Origin: JBFWUW01 sp050247075
GTDB lineage: Bacteria; Planctomycetota; Planctomycetia; Pirellulales; JBFWUW01
Assembly: GCA_050247075.1 (NCBI GenBank)
Contig: JBFWUW010000041.1
Span: 1 to 61,554, forward strand
Direction: 5' to 3'
DNA length: 61,554 nt
This document shows positions 15,950-24,948 of this stretch, in pieces. How positions within the stretch are numbered: position 1 is the first letter of the stretch; each line of letters begins with the position of its first letter. The notes under the pieces were generated by a model. It had not been told where the DNA came from. It saw nothing but the letters and a program-made list of their open reading frames with translations, and ran no database searches. Position numbers and translations under genes: made by a program.

Positions 15950-18900
15950 ATGTCTCCGAGCACCGATGATGCCCGGCGAGCCTTGGCCGATGCCGATACG
16001 GCCGTGACTCCCCAGCCTCAGCCAAATGTCAATCCGGGATCATGGCCTTGCAACGTGGACGAGGTGCGGCTTGTCGATCATCTCTGCGACGAGTTTGAGT
16101 CCCGTTGGCACGCCCGATCCCGGCCGCGGATTGAGGATTATCTGGTGCGATGTCCGACGGACCTGCATGGGCGGCTATTGAATGAATTGCTGGCCCTGGA
16201 ATTGGACTACCGGCTCTCACTGCGCGAAGACCTCGTGTGCCAAGAGTACGTCTCGCGTTTTCGCGACCTGGCTGAAGTCGTGCAATCGGTATTTGATTCC
16301 CATCCATCCTCGCAAACGGATTGGGCGCTGGCTCCCATGATTCTCACCAGCCCCTTACCCGAGCGGGCGGAAAAAGTCCCCTCCCAAGTCGGCAAGTACC
16401 AATTGCTGCAAGAGCTAGGGCGGGGGGGCATGGGCGTGGTCTACAAAGCCCGACAGTCCGGCTTGGGGCGAATTGTGGCTGTCAAAATGCTGTTGGCGGG
16501 CCATCATGCCGATCGTCACGATCTGTATCGCTTTCGGGCCGAAGCGGAAGCGGTCGCAAGCTTGCAACACCCCAATATTGTGCAAGTCTTTGAAGTTGGT
16601 GAATACGCCGGCCAACCCTTTCTTTCGCTGGAGTTTGTACCGGGAGGCCATCTGGGACAACGGATCGCGGGCGAACCGCAACCGGCCCGCGCAGCCGCCG
16701 AATTGGTGGCCTGTCTGGCTACGGCAATTCAACATGCACACGATAAAGGAATCATCCACCGAGACCTTAAACCTGCGAATATCTTGTTGGCCGATGAGGA
16801 GTCCCACGATACGGCTGTTAAAGGGCTGGGCGCTAGGCCGCTGAAACCCAAAGTCAGCGACTTCGGGCTCGCGAAACGGTTGGAATCAGACGAGCACACC
16901 CGATCTGGAACCGTGATTGGCACCGCCAGTTACATGTCGCCCGAACAGGCTCGGGGCGAAACTTCACGCCTGGGAGCTGCCACCGATATCTACGCCTTGG
17001 GTGCAATTCTCTATGAACTGATAACAGGCCGCCCGCCATTTCGAGGTGAAACTCCCTGGGATACCGTAGCCCAGGTGATTGCCGACGATCCTGTGCCTCC
17101 CACACGACTGCAGCCCAAGGCTCCACGCGACCTGGAAACCATTTGCCTAAAGTGCTTGCACAAAGACCCTGCACGGCGTTACGAATCCGCTGCCGATCTG
17201 GCCGATGACTTGCAGCGTTTTCTGGATGGCAAGCCGATAGTCGCCAGACCAATCCGCTTGGCGGGCCGAGCCTGGAAATGGGCTTGCCGTCGACCGGTTG
17301 TGGCCGCGCTATTGTCGGCCTTGGCCGCGGTCGTGCTGCTCGGTTTGGCATCAACGACGCTGATGTGGCGGTTGGCCGAGCAAAGGCGGGAAATGGCCGA
17401 CGACACTTCGCGGAAAGCGCGGGCAGCCATTCGCGAGCACTTCGTGCTGGCTACCGAGAACGCGGCCTTTCAGGGTGACGGCATGCAAAGGCCTCGCCAG
17501 CTCTTGCTCGACAAGGCGTTGGTGTTTTTTCAGGATTTTGCGGCTTCGCGCCAGGATGACCGCGCATTGCAAGCGGAAGTGGCGGACGCCCACCAACGTG
17601 TCGGCCGCATCCTCGTCGAACGTGGATCGTTGGCGGAAGCCGCGGCCAACTTTCAGCAGGCCATTGTGATCTACCAGCAGTTGCAGGGTGAACGACCGAA
17701 CGAACTCGGCTTGCAAACGCAACAAGCGGCAGTGCTGACTCGGCTGGCCCGCGTAAATATCCGCCAAGGTGATATTGTGCAGGCGAGCAAACATCAACGG
17801 GCATCCGATGTCATCCGTGAAAAGGTGGCGCGAGATTTTCCGGCGGACATTGATTTTCAGGTTGAGCGCGCACGTAGCCGCATGGAGGCTGGCTTTCTCT
17901 TTTATGAACAAAGGAAATTCGACGAAGCGCTGACGGCATTGCAATCCGCTCGCGAGTTGGTCGCTAAATTGCAACTGAAGGCGCCCGGCGGGCGGGTGGA
18001 CGGCTTGTTAGCTGATTGCCTGATAGGAATAGGGCACAACCATTGGGCCGCCGGCCGGCCTGGGGAGGCTGTTCCCGTTTATCGACAGGCGGTGGAATTG
18101 CGGGAAGAGTTGCTGCCCAAGAGTCCCACTCCGGATGATCGTAGCGAGCTAGCTCGCGCTTATGGTTCGTTAGGGCAAGCGCAAGAAGATCTGGGGGAGT
18201 TCGACAACGCCTTGCAGTCGTTTCAGCGATCACTAGCGCTTCGCCAAACGTTGGTGGACAAAAACGCCGACGTGCCAGAGTTTCGAGCCGAACTGGCATT
18301 GAGTTGTAAGAACGTCGCCGATGAACTGGTCCGCCGCGGGCAATTCGCGGAAGCGTTTGAGCTACGGAAACGGTTGGTTGGACAACTGGAACAGTGCGTG
18401 GCCATGAGTCCACATAATGTCCATTTCTCGCACATGCTGGCACTGGGGCATTTGGGCCTGGCGGAACTCTATCGGCGCGACAAGAAACTGCCCGACCTTG
18501 CCGCCCAACAGGCTCAAGCGGGAATGGCCATTTGGGAGCAACTTGTCAAGGCAGAGCCTGTGCATTCCAGGCACCTGATGGGCTTGGCCCAAGGTTACGG
18601 GGAAATTGCCATGCAGCACCTGGTAGCCCAAGAGTTTAGCAAGGCCATTGATGGCTACGGTCGCTCGAACGAGCTCTTGGATCGTTTGCTGGCAATACAG
18701 CCCAACGACGTCGACGCGGCCAGTGAGCTCTCGCGAAACTACGTCAACATGGCCTACTGCCACGAAATGTCGCGGCAAAACGCCGACGGGTTACGCCTGG
18801 CGGCAAAATCGTGGCTGTTACGCGATCAATTAGCGCGAAGGTTTCCGCAGCGGCCGCGGTATCAAGAGAGTTTGGACAAGGTTAGCACCGATCTGGCCGG

Positions 18901-19105
18901 CGCGGCCACGATCTACATGAACCTTCTATTGCCGCTACCCAAGGGTGTCGACATCGCGGAGCAACGAAAGATTCAACACGATCGCGTAAGGGCCTGGAAA
19001 AAGTGGGCCGAGGAGTTTCCGCAAATCCAGTTGTTCCAACAAAGGATAGCCGAGTGCGAAGCGACCATTGACTCGCTCCAACTACAATCCAGCGGTTGCC
19101 CCTGA
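15950..19105 (+). CDS. Giant membrane Ser/Thr protein kinase with extracytoplasmic TPR-like domain
   Basis: 1051 residues from the ATG at 15950. An N-terminal domain with a DEFESRWHARSRPRIEDYL-type stretch, typical of planctomycete kinases, precedes the Hanks-type kinase (about 148-430): glycine loop ELGRGGMGVVYKA, Lys in VAVKML, catalytic HRDLKPAN (about 269), SDFGLA (about 304) and SPEQARGE. One membrane helix (about 446-468) leads to a long helical region with TPR-like repeats and recurring FDNALQSFQRSLALRQ-like units. All catalytic residues are present, so the kinase should be active. It follows the ECF sigma factor directly and probably senses through the repeats and signals to it; the ligand is unknown. 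Confidence 0.93.
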   Translation: MSPSTDDARRALADADTAVTPQPQPNVNPGSWPCNVDEVRLVDHLCDEFESRWHARSRPRIEDYLVRCPTDLHGRLLNELLALELDYRLSLREDLVCQEYVSRFRDLAEVVQSVFDSHPSSQTDWALAPMILTSPLPERAEKVPSQVGKYQLLQELGRGGMGVVYKARQSGLGRIVAVKMLLAGHHADRHDLYRFRAEAEAVASLQHPNIVQVFEVGEYAGQPFLSLEFVPGGHLGQRIAGEPQPARAAAELVACLATAIQHAHDKGIIHRDLKPANILLADEESHDTAVKGLGARPLKPKVSDFGLAKRLESDEHTRSGTVIGTASYMSPEQARGETSRLGAATDIYALGAILYELITGRPPFRGETPWDTVAQVIADDPVPPTRLQPKAPRDLETICLKCLHKDPARRYESAADLADDLQRFLDGKPIVARPIRLAGRAWKWACRRPVVAALLSALAAVVLLGLASTTLMWRLAEQRREMADDTSRKARAAIREHFVLATENAAFQGDGMQRPRQLLLDKALVFFQDFAASRQDDRALQAEVADAHQRVGRILVERGSLAEAAANFQQAIVIYQQLQGERPNELGLQTQQAAVLTRLARVNIRQGDIVQASKHQRASDVIREKVARDFPADIDFQVERARSRMEAGFLFYEQRKFDEALTALQSARELVAKLQLKAPGGRVDGLLADCLIGIGHNHWAAGRPGEAVPVYRQAVELREELLPKSPTPDDRSELARAYGSLGQAQEDLGEFDNALQSFQRSLALRQTLVDKNADVPEFRAELALSCKNVADELVRRGQFAEAFELRKRLVGQLEQCVAMSPHNVHFSHMLALGHLGLAELYRRDKKLPDLAAQQAQAGMAIWEQLVKAEPVHSRHLMGLAQGYGEIAMQHLVAQEFSKAIDGYGRSNELLDRLLAIQPNDVDAASELSRNYVNMAYCHEMSRQNADGLRLAAKSWLLRDQLARRFPQRPRYQESLDKVSTDLAGAATIYMNLLLPLPKGVDIAEQRKIQHDRVRAWKKWAEEFPQIQLFQQRIAECEATIDSLQLQSSGCP

Positions 19106-19142
19106 CGTGAGTAGGCATTGCGCCACCACCTAGGAAAAAACT

Positions 19143-20258
19143 CTAAAAGCCGGCATTCAGCCCTTGCAAGTCGTCAGGCAGAAAACGTCCGTCGCGGCGG
19201 ATGATCCGGCCGTCGAAGTGAATCTCGCCGCCGCCGTACTCGGGCGTTTGGATCAAGACCAGATCCCAATGCACGCGGCTGCGGTTGCCGTTGTCGCACT
19301 CGTCGTAGGCGTTGCCGGGCGTGAGGTGGATCGAACCGCCGATTTTTTCGTCGAACAGCGTGTCGAGCATTGGCCGCCGGACGGCGTTATTGCAGCCGAT
19401 CGACCATTCGCCAATGTAGCGGGCACCCTCGTCCGAATCGAGGATGGCATTCAACCGGGCCGGTTCGTTGGTGCAAGTCGCTCGGATGATCTTACCCTGT
19501 TGGAATTCAAACTCGATGCCGTCAAAAACCGTCCCCTGATAGAGTGATTTGGTGTTGTAGCGGATGACACCGTTGACCGAGTCGCGGATCGGCGCGGTGA
19601 AGACTTCCCCATCGGGAATGTTTCGCTGCCCGTGGCAAGGGCGGACGTTCATGCCGCGGATGGAAAACTCCAGATCGGTCCCCGGCCCGGAAATCCGCAC
19701 GCGGTCCGTGGCTTTCATCCGCTGGACCAGTGGCTCCTGGTTGCGGGCCATTTGCTCGTAATCCGCCGTACAGACCGAGAAATAATAGTCCTCAAAGGCC
19801 TGGCTCGACATGCTAGCCGCCTGGGCCATGGAGTCGGTCGGGTAACGCAGCACCACCCAGCGGGTCTTAGGAACCCGCACCTCGCTATGCACGGGATGCC
19901 ACCAGACCCGTTGGTACAGATCCATCTGTTCTGGGGGAACGTCGGCAAATTGGCTGCTATTGGCCGCGCCGCGAATGCCAATGTAGGCATCCATTTGCTC
20001 CATGCGGTTCCGCTCAAACTGCCCGGCCAGCGCCAAACTGGCCTCGGCCCCGGTCTTGTACAGCGAGCGCAAGACGGCGTTGCTCTTCCACTCCACAAAT
20101 GGCTGCGCCCCACGTTCCGCCGCCAACTCGACCAAACGGCAAACCAGTGCCGTATCGGGCAGATCGAATGCTTCAATCAAGACCTTCTCACCCCGCTGCA
20201 ACTGGCAACTGTGGTCGATCAAAATCCCGGCCAGACGGTCAATGCGAGGATCATGCAT
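19143..20258 (-). CDS. M29-family metallo-aminopeptidase
   Basis: 371 residues, the usual length for thermophilic-type aminopeptidases AmpS/PepS (family M29). The C-terminal metal site is preserved: a Glu-rich segment around EGARYIGEWSIG, then FDEKIGGSIHLTPGNAYDE, a conserved Asn and His in NGNRSRVHWDLV, and the terminal Asp. Upstream the family GTDLEFSIRG strand and PDGEVFTAP with its Glu are recognisable. It removes N-terminal residues from peptides in the cytoplasm. It ends 37 bp from the end of the giant kinase gene, convergently. Confidence 0.93.
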   Translation of the reverse strand: MHDPRIDRLAGILIDHSCQLQRGEKVLIEAFDLPDTALVCRLVELAAERGAQPFVEWKSNAVLRSLYKTGAEASLALAGQFERNRMEQMDAYIGIRGAANSSQFADVPPEQMDLYQRVWWHPVHSEVRVPKTRWVVLRYPTDSMAQAASMSSQAFEDYYFSVCTADYEQMARNQEPLVQRMKATDRVRISGPGTDLEFSIRGMNVRPCHGQRNIPDGEVFTAPIRDSVNGVIRYNTKSLYQGTVFDGIEFEFQQGKIIRATCTNEPARLNAILDSDEGARYIGEWSIGCNNAVRRPMLDTLFDEKIGGSIHLTPGNAYDECDNGNRSRVHWDLVLIQTPEYGGGEIHFDGRIIRRDGRFLPDDLQGLNAGF

Positions 20259-20324
20259 GGGAAAGGCGGAAGGCGAAAGGATGAAGGCGAAAAGCTGTCA
20301 GCTATCAGCCGTAAGAGAACCTTG

Positions 20325-20367
20325 GAACACTGAAAACTGAACTCCGAACACTGAAAACCGAAAACTG
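20325..20367. repeat. Heptamer-period tandem tract (GAACACT/GAAAACT)
   Basis: A tract of degenerate 7-bp units, mostly GAACACT, GAAAACT and GAAAACC with one imperfect unit, lies between the aminopeptidase and hisF. It follows a stretch resembling AAGCTGTCAGCTATCAGC at 20291-20308, which recurs in near-identical form at 29070. The same combination therefore appears at two distant loci. Confidence 0.8.
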
Positions 20368-20541
20368 CCTCCCCATCATACGTAACAGCCACCCAACGTG
20401 AAACGGCTCCCTCCGCTCACTTCGTTGACCCGGAGCTACCCACAGCGTAAATTGACGTTGTTGGATTCGGCCGATCCGGTGGGCGAGAGCGGTGGTGGCC
20501 GTTGGCAAGCCTATAGCCATCGACGTTGTTCCATTCATTTC

Positions 20542-21315
20542 ATGCTGGCCAAGCGAGTTATTCCCTGTCTGGATGTCGAACGGGGGCGGGTCGTCAAAGG
20601 GACCAATTTTGTCCAATTGCGTGACGCCGGCGACCCGGTGCAAGTGGCGGCGCGCTATGAATCCGAAGGGGCCGATGAACTGGTCTTTTTGGACATTACC
20701 GCCAGCCACGAGGGCCGCGCGATCATGCTCGATGTGGTCCGCCGCACCGCCGAGGTGATCTTCATGCCACTGACAGTAGGCGGCGGCATCCGCACGATTG
20801 AAGACATTCGACAACTGCTCAATGCGGGCTGCGACAAGGTTTCCATCAACTCCGCCGCGCCCCAAAACCCAGACTTTGTCCGTCAGGCCGCCGACCGCTT
20901 TGGCAGCCAGTGTATTGTGGTCAATATCGACCCCAAGCGCGTCCAAAAGGATGGCCGGGAGGTTTGGGAGGTCCACATCAACGGTGGAAGGCTGGGGACC
21001 GGACTAGAAGCCGTGGCCTGGGCCCGCGAGGTTGAGCGGCTGGGTGCCGGCGAGATTGTACTTACCTCGATGGACGCCGACGGCACCAAGAACGGGTATG
21101 ATCTAGAGATTACCGCGGCGGTGAGCAAGGCCGTGTCGATCCCGGTGGTGGCCAGCGGCGGAGCGGGCCGGCCCGAGCATCTGGCCGACGCCATTCAGAT
21201 AGGACATGCCGATGCGGCCCTGGCGGCCAGCATCTTTCATTTCGGGGAATTCAGCATTGGGCAGACCAAACAAATCATGGCCGCTCGCGGCATTCCGGTG
21301 CGGGCCAGCGCCTAG
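20542..21315 (+). CDS. hisF: Imidazole glycerol phosphate synthase, cyclase subunit
   Basis: 257 residues from the ATG at 20542; the 48 residues upstream in frame have no family resemblance. HisF closes the imidazole ring from PRFAR and ammonia delivered by HisH. The two catalytic aspartates are visible in PCLDVERG near the N-terminus and NIDPKR in the middle. The phosphate-binding loops GGGIRT (early) and ASGGAG (late), and SMDADGTKNGYD, complete the (beta/alpha)8 barrel. HisH and the other his genes are not nearby. A PilT-type gene follows 56 bp downstream, an unrelated function. Confidence 0.97.
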   Translation: MLAKRVIPCLDVERGRVVKGTNFVQLRDAGDPVQVAARYESEGADELVFLDITASHEGRAIMLDVVRRTAEVIFMPLTVGGGIRTIEDIRQLLNAGCDKVSINSAAPQNPDFVRQAADRFGSQCIVVNIDPKRVQKDGREVWEVHINGGRLGTGLEAVAWAREVERLGAGEIVLTSMDADGTKNGYDLEITAAVSKAVSIPVVASGGAGRPEHLADAIQIGHADAALAASIFHFGEFSIGQTKQIMAARGIPVRASA

Positions 21316-21371
21316 CCGTCTGAGCAAACGATAACGCGACAGGGGAATTAAGGAACGAGGATTGCCAGCAC

Positions 21372-22544
21372 ATGAAACCATCTGCCCATTCTTCCAGCCC
21401 GGATTCGGTCGTCGGCCTTTCGGCCGAGGTTCCCGTACCCGCCAAGCCCAACGAAATCGACAAGCTTTTTCGGGCGTTGGTCAAATTGGAAGGGAGCGAT
21501 CTGCATCTCAAGGTTGATAAACCCCCTTACATCCGCACCAAGGGATACTTGCAGCCGCTCAACCGGCCGCCCATTTCCGCACAAGAAATGCGGGAAATGC
21601 TCTATCCGCTGCTGAGTCCGCGGAACCGGGCCATTTTCGACGACACCGGCGGTGCCGACTTTTCTTACGTGGTGGAAGTCGACGGCATCAAGTGGCGTTT
21701 TCGCGTCAACTATCTCAAGCAATTTGGCCACCCCGGCCTGGTGGCGCGGCGGGTTAACAACAAAATCCCCAATTTTGAGGGGCTGTTCTTGCCGCCCGTG
21801 ATGGAGAGCTTGTGCCTGTACGACCAGGGAATGGTGCTGCTGGCCGGCGTGACCGGTTCGGGTAAGAGCACCACGATTGCCTCCATGTTGAACTACATCA
21901 ACCAGCGCGAGAAAGTCCATATTCTGACGCTGGAGGATCCCATTGAGTTCGTGTTCACCGAGGAAAAGGCCCTGATCAACCAGCGCGAGATCGGCCTGGA
22001 TTGCAAGGATTTCATGTTCGGCATGAAGGGGGCGGTCCGTCAAGATCCCGACATCATGCTGGTGGGCGAAATGCGCGACGAGGAGACGTTCATGACGGCC
22101 ATCCACGCCGCGGAAACGGGGCACTTGGTCTTCGGAACCATCCATGCTTCCAGCGCGTCGTCCACCATTGGCCGTATTCTTGATCTGTTTCCGCAAGAGA
22201 TGCACCCGGCGCTGCGCAGCGCCATGGCCTTCAACATGAAGGGCATCGTGGCCCAAAAGCTGCTGCGGTCGATCAAACCCGGAGTCCCACGCGTGCCGAC
22301 CTGCGAGGTGATGACCTTCAACCAAACGGTGCGTAAACTGGTGCTAGAGGAGAATGAGTCTAAATTGCCCGACGCTATCCGCATTGGCGCCAACGACGGC
22401 ATGCAAGACTTTACGATGAGCCTGAAGAGCCTGGTTGACAAAGAGCTCATCGACCGCGAAACCGCCTTTGAAGTCGCCCCTAACGTCGATCAGCTTCGCA
22501 TGGCGTTGAAGGGGATTGATGTTAAAGCACCTGGGATATTGTAA
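21372..22544 (+). CDS. PilT-like twitching/retraction ATPase
   Basis: 390 residues. After a variable N-terminus (1-30) comes the N-terminal domain starting LFRALVKLEGSDLHLKV, then the RecA-like ATPase domain. Walker A GVTGSGKST is at about 159-167, the Asp box follows in LEDPIEFVF, Walker B in VRQDPDIMLVGEMRDEE, and the His box in TGHLVFGTIHASSA. All motifs needed for ATP hydrolysis are intact. PilT-type proteins drive pilus retraction; some planctomycete paralogues may power type II-like secretion. The next gene encodes a related ATPase fold that has lost its own catalytic motifs, so the two probably work together. Confidence 0.93.
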   Translation: MKPSAHSSSPDSVVGLSAEVPVPAKPNEIDKLFRALVKLEGSDLHLKVDKPPYIRTKGYLQPLNRPPISAQEMREMLYPLLSPRNRAIFDDTGGADFSYVVEVDGIKWRFRVNYLKQFGHPGLVARRVNNKIPNFEGLFLPPVMESLCLYDQGMVLLAGVTGSGKSTTIASMLNYINQREKVHILTLEDPIEFVFTEEKALINQREIGLDCKDFMFGMKGAVRQDPDIMLVGEMRDEETFMTAIHAAETGHLVFGTIHASSASSTIGRILDLFPQEMHPALRSAMAFNMKGIVAQKLLRSIKPGVPRVPTCEVMTFNQTVRKLVLEENESKLPDAIRIGANDGMQDFTMSLKSLVDKELIDRETAFEVAPNVDQLRMALKGIDVKAPGIL

Positions 22545-22547
22545 AGG

Positions 22548-22701
22548 AGTGTTCGGTGTTCAGTGATTCGCTGGAGCCGCAATATCGATCGATCGCCCAC
22601 ACGGCAGCACTTCAATCGCGTTCCAATTCAATAAATCTTGCCGACCGAAAACCGAACACCGAAAACTGAACACTGAAAACTGAACACTGAAAACCGAAAA
22701 C
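22548..22701. repeat. Heptamer-period tracts flanking the pilT/pilB-like gap, in opposite orientations
   Basis: Two tracts of the GAACACT/GAAAACT class occur in the same gap. At 22548-22564 the sequence GTGTTCGGTGTTCAGTG is the reverse orientation of the unit; at 22643-22701 about eight units run in the forward orientation (GAAAACC, GAACACC, GAAAACT, GAACACT). The inverted arrangement could pair. Between them is about 75 bp with no other feature. Confidence 0.85.
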
Positions 22702-22708
22702 GTCCGCC

Positions 22709-24061
22709 ATGGCCAAGCCGCAAGACGAAGAAGAAGCACCACCCATCGAATTGTCTGCCCGCGGCGCGCCGACGCCGCGCGAGGACAATATCAACATGCT
22801 GACGGCCAAGCGGTCGCCGGCGTTTATCATGGTGCAAAAACTGCTGGTGGACGCCCTCCGCCGCCGGGCCGAGCAGATCATGCTGGACTACACCGCGCAA
22901 GCGGTCGCTGTCCGCTACCAGGTCGATGGCTTCTGGATCAACACGGCGGCCCTGGACCGGCCGACGGGCGATGCCATGTTGGCGGTGATGAAGGTGATTT
23001 CCGCCCTGAACATGAACGAGCGCCGAGCGGCCCAGCGTGGCAAGTTCAACGCGGAATACAAGAAGAAAAAATACGATTGCCACCTGACCAGCCAAGGGGT
23101 GCCCACGGGCGAGCGGGCCATGCTCAAGCTGGAAGACCCCAAGGAAACCAAACCGCAAACGGCGGATGACCTGGGGATGCGTGAGTCGATGGTCCCGCAA
23201 GCCAAGGAGATGCTGGCGAACGAAAGCGGCATTATCCTGATCGCGTCCCCCCCCACCCACGGCTTCACGATCACATTCAATGCGCTGCTGCGTTCGGCGG
23301 ACCGCTTCACGCGCAACTTTGTCGAGATTCAGGACAAAGCCAAGGCCGAAAAGGCCGTCGAGAACGTCCCGATCGTGCCAGAGAGCACCTACGACTCGCG
23401 TCAGAACCAGACGCCGCAGTCGATCATGGAGCGGTTGATCCGCACCTATCCAGACGTGCTAGTGACGCGCGACCTGGTCAACGGAGAACTCGTCAATCTG
23501 CTGGCCGCGCAGGCCGCGGATAAACGGCTGGTGATTGCCGGCGGCCGGGGCCGCGATTGTATCGACGCCTTGCTGCGTGTGTTGCAACTGGGCTGCGACA
23601 CGGCCAAATTCGCCGCGCAAGTCAAAGGGGTCCTCTGTTCGCGGTTGCTGCGCACCTTGTGTGAAAAATGTAAGAAGCCCTACCCGCCGCCGCCGCAAGT
23701 GCTGATGCAATTGGGCATACCGCCCGGCAAGGTGGCGGCCTTTTATGCACCGCATGAAGGGCCTTTGCCCGTTGAGGATCCCAAGGAAGAACCACGCCTG
23801 TGCAACAAGTGCCAGGGGATAGGTTTCCGCGGCCGGGCCGCCATCTTTGAATTGCTGATTCCCGATGACAACTTCCGCCAGACACTGGCCAAAGTCCCCC
23901 CCCTGGGCTCGACCGACCCCGCGACGTTGCAAAGAATTCAAGCTGCGCTGGTAGCCGCCGCCCGCCAGTGCAAAATGCGGACGATTCAGGAAGAAGGCGT
24001 GGTGCTGGTGGCCCGCGGAGTAACCGCCTTGCCTGAACTGTTGCGGGTGTTGAAGGAGTAA
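22709..24061 (+). CDS. PilB/GspE-like protein lacking Walker A and B (pseudo-ATPase)
   Basis: 450 residues. The fold and layout are those of a type II secretion/type IV pilus ATPase: N-terminal domain with an AEQIMLDY... VAVRYQVDGFW stretch and then a RecA-like core. The phosphate loop reads ASPPTHGFTITF at about 178-189, where GspE has GPTGSGKTTTL, so the Lys and both glycines of GSGK are gone. Walker B and the following arginine are also replaced (PDVLVTRDLVN at about 248). The C-terminal zinc ribbon is kept with CEKC (about 317) and CNKC (about 364), typical of GspE/PilB. It should therefore bind partners but not hydrolyse ATP. Confidence 0.85.
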   Translation: MAKPQDEEEAPPIELSARGAPTPREDNINMLTAKRSPAFIMVQKLLVDALRRRAEQIMLDYTAQAVAVRYQVDGFWINTAALDRPTGDAMLAVMKVISALNMNERRAAQRGKFNAEYKKKKYDCHLTSQGVPTGERAMLKLEDPKETKPQTADDLGMRESMVPQAKEMLANESGIILIASPPTHGFTITFNALLRSADRFTRNFVEIQDKAKAEKAVENVPIVPESTYDSRQNQTPQSIMERLIRTYPDVLVTRDLVNGELVNLLAAQAADKRLVIAGGRGRDCIDALLRVLQLGCDTAKFAAQVKGVLCSRLLRTLCEKCKKPYPPPPQVLMQLGIPPGKVAAFYAPHEGPLPVEDPKEEPRLCNKCQGIGFRGRAAIFELLIPDDNFRQTLAKVPPLGSTDPATLQRIQAALVAAARQCKMRTIQEEGVVLVARGVTALPELLRVLKE

Positions 24062-24134
24062 TTGCGCGGCCGGTGGCGCCACGTTCGCCGGATGGCAATA
24101 CGGCACGGTTCAGGCCGTTATGGCACTGGCTTGC

Positions 24135-24164
24135 TTGTGATTCGATGCGGCTTGAACGTAGAAT
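24135..24164 (+). promoter_or_regulatory. Possible sigma70-type promoter of the redoxin-kinase pair
   Basis: TTGTGA at 24135-24140 and TAGAAT at 24159-24164 are separated by 18 bp, giving a leader of about 45 nt before the ATG at 24217. The -10 has one and the -35 two mismatches to consensus. This is a weak call. Confidence 0.35.
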
Positions 24165-24216
24165 CGAAACAGGCCGATTCTTTGTATGCCCGTCCTTTGC
24201 CGTTAGCGAGCCAGAA

Positions 24217-24948
24217 ATGAGTCTCCATTCACCAACCAACAGCGGTCGGGCGACGGCGCGCTGCAAGCAATATCTTTCCGCCCGATCGATTTGGGCAGGG
24301 CTGTGGATGGCGGTTGCCGTTGGTCTGCCCGCTTGCGACCAGGCACCGCCTCAACCTCCGGCATCCCCCACCGCGCCAGTCGCCTACGGCTATAGTGCCG
24401 CGCCGATTAGTTTCAACGACGATGCCCAAAACAACACCACGGTCGATCCCAATAATTTGGATCTGCATTTCGTGGACATCAAGGGCAACCAGGTCACGCT
24501 GCAAGACTTTCACGAAAAGAAGAATATCGTGCTGGTCTTCACGCGCGGTTTTAGCGGGCAGATTTGCCCGTTTTGCACCACGCAAACTTCGCGACTGGCC
24601 GCTAACTACCAGGAGTTCGCCAAACGCGACACGGAAGTGCTGGCCGTCTACCCAGGCGACAAGAGCAGCGTGCCAGCGTTCTTGAAGGCGGTGGAAGCGC
24701 AGTCCAAGACCGGCCCTGGCGAGCCTCCTTTTCCGCTGCTTTTGGACGAACAAATGGCGGCGGTCGACCGGCTGGGGATTCGCGGCGATTTGGCCAAACC
24801 CTCCACTTACATACTCGACAAACAAGGGCAGGTGCGGTTTGCTTATGTTGGCGCGCATGCGGCCGATCGCCCGTCGATCAAGGCGTTGTTAAACCAGTTG
24901 GATATTCTGGTGAGCGAGCAGCCGCCCCCCAGCGCGCCGGCCCCATGA
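24217..24948 (+). CDS. Redoxin/AhpC-TSA-like lipoprotein with CxxC
   Basis: 243 residues from the ATG at 24217. A signal sequence (about 20-40) ends in a lipobox GLPAC with Cys40 as the lipid-modified residue, followed by a Pro/Ala-rich linker. The thioredoxin-like domain (about 85-240) has the sequence TRGFSGQICPFCTTQ with C117 and C120 and resembles AhpC/TSA-type redoxins (YPGDKSSV, LDEQMAAVDRLGI, GDLAKPSTYILD). It probably reduces peroxides or disulphides on the outer face of the membrane. Its stop codon overlaps the start of the next gene (ATGA). Confidence 0.88.
   Translation: MSLHSPTNSGRATARCKQYLSARSIWAGLWMAVAVGLPACDQAPPQPPASPTAPVAYGYSAAPISFNDDAQNNTTVDPNNLDLHFVDIKGNQVTLQDFHEKKNIVLVFTRGFSGQICPFCTTQTSRLAANYQEFAKRDTEVLAVYPGDKSSVPAFLKAVEAQSKTGPGEPPFPLLLDEQMAAVDRLGIRGDLAKPSTYILDKQGQVRFAYVGAHAADRPSIKALLNQLDILVSEQPPPSAPAP

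Noticed and set aside
22560..22742. Minus-strand frame with FSVFSVQF-type repeats
   Set aside because: It is the translation of the heptamer DNA repeat, not a protein.
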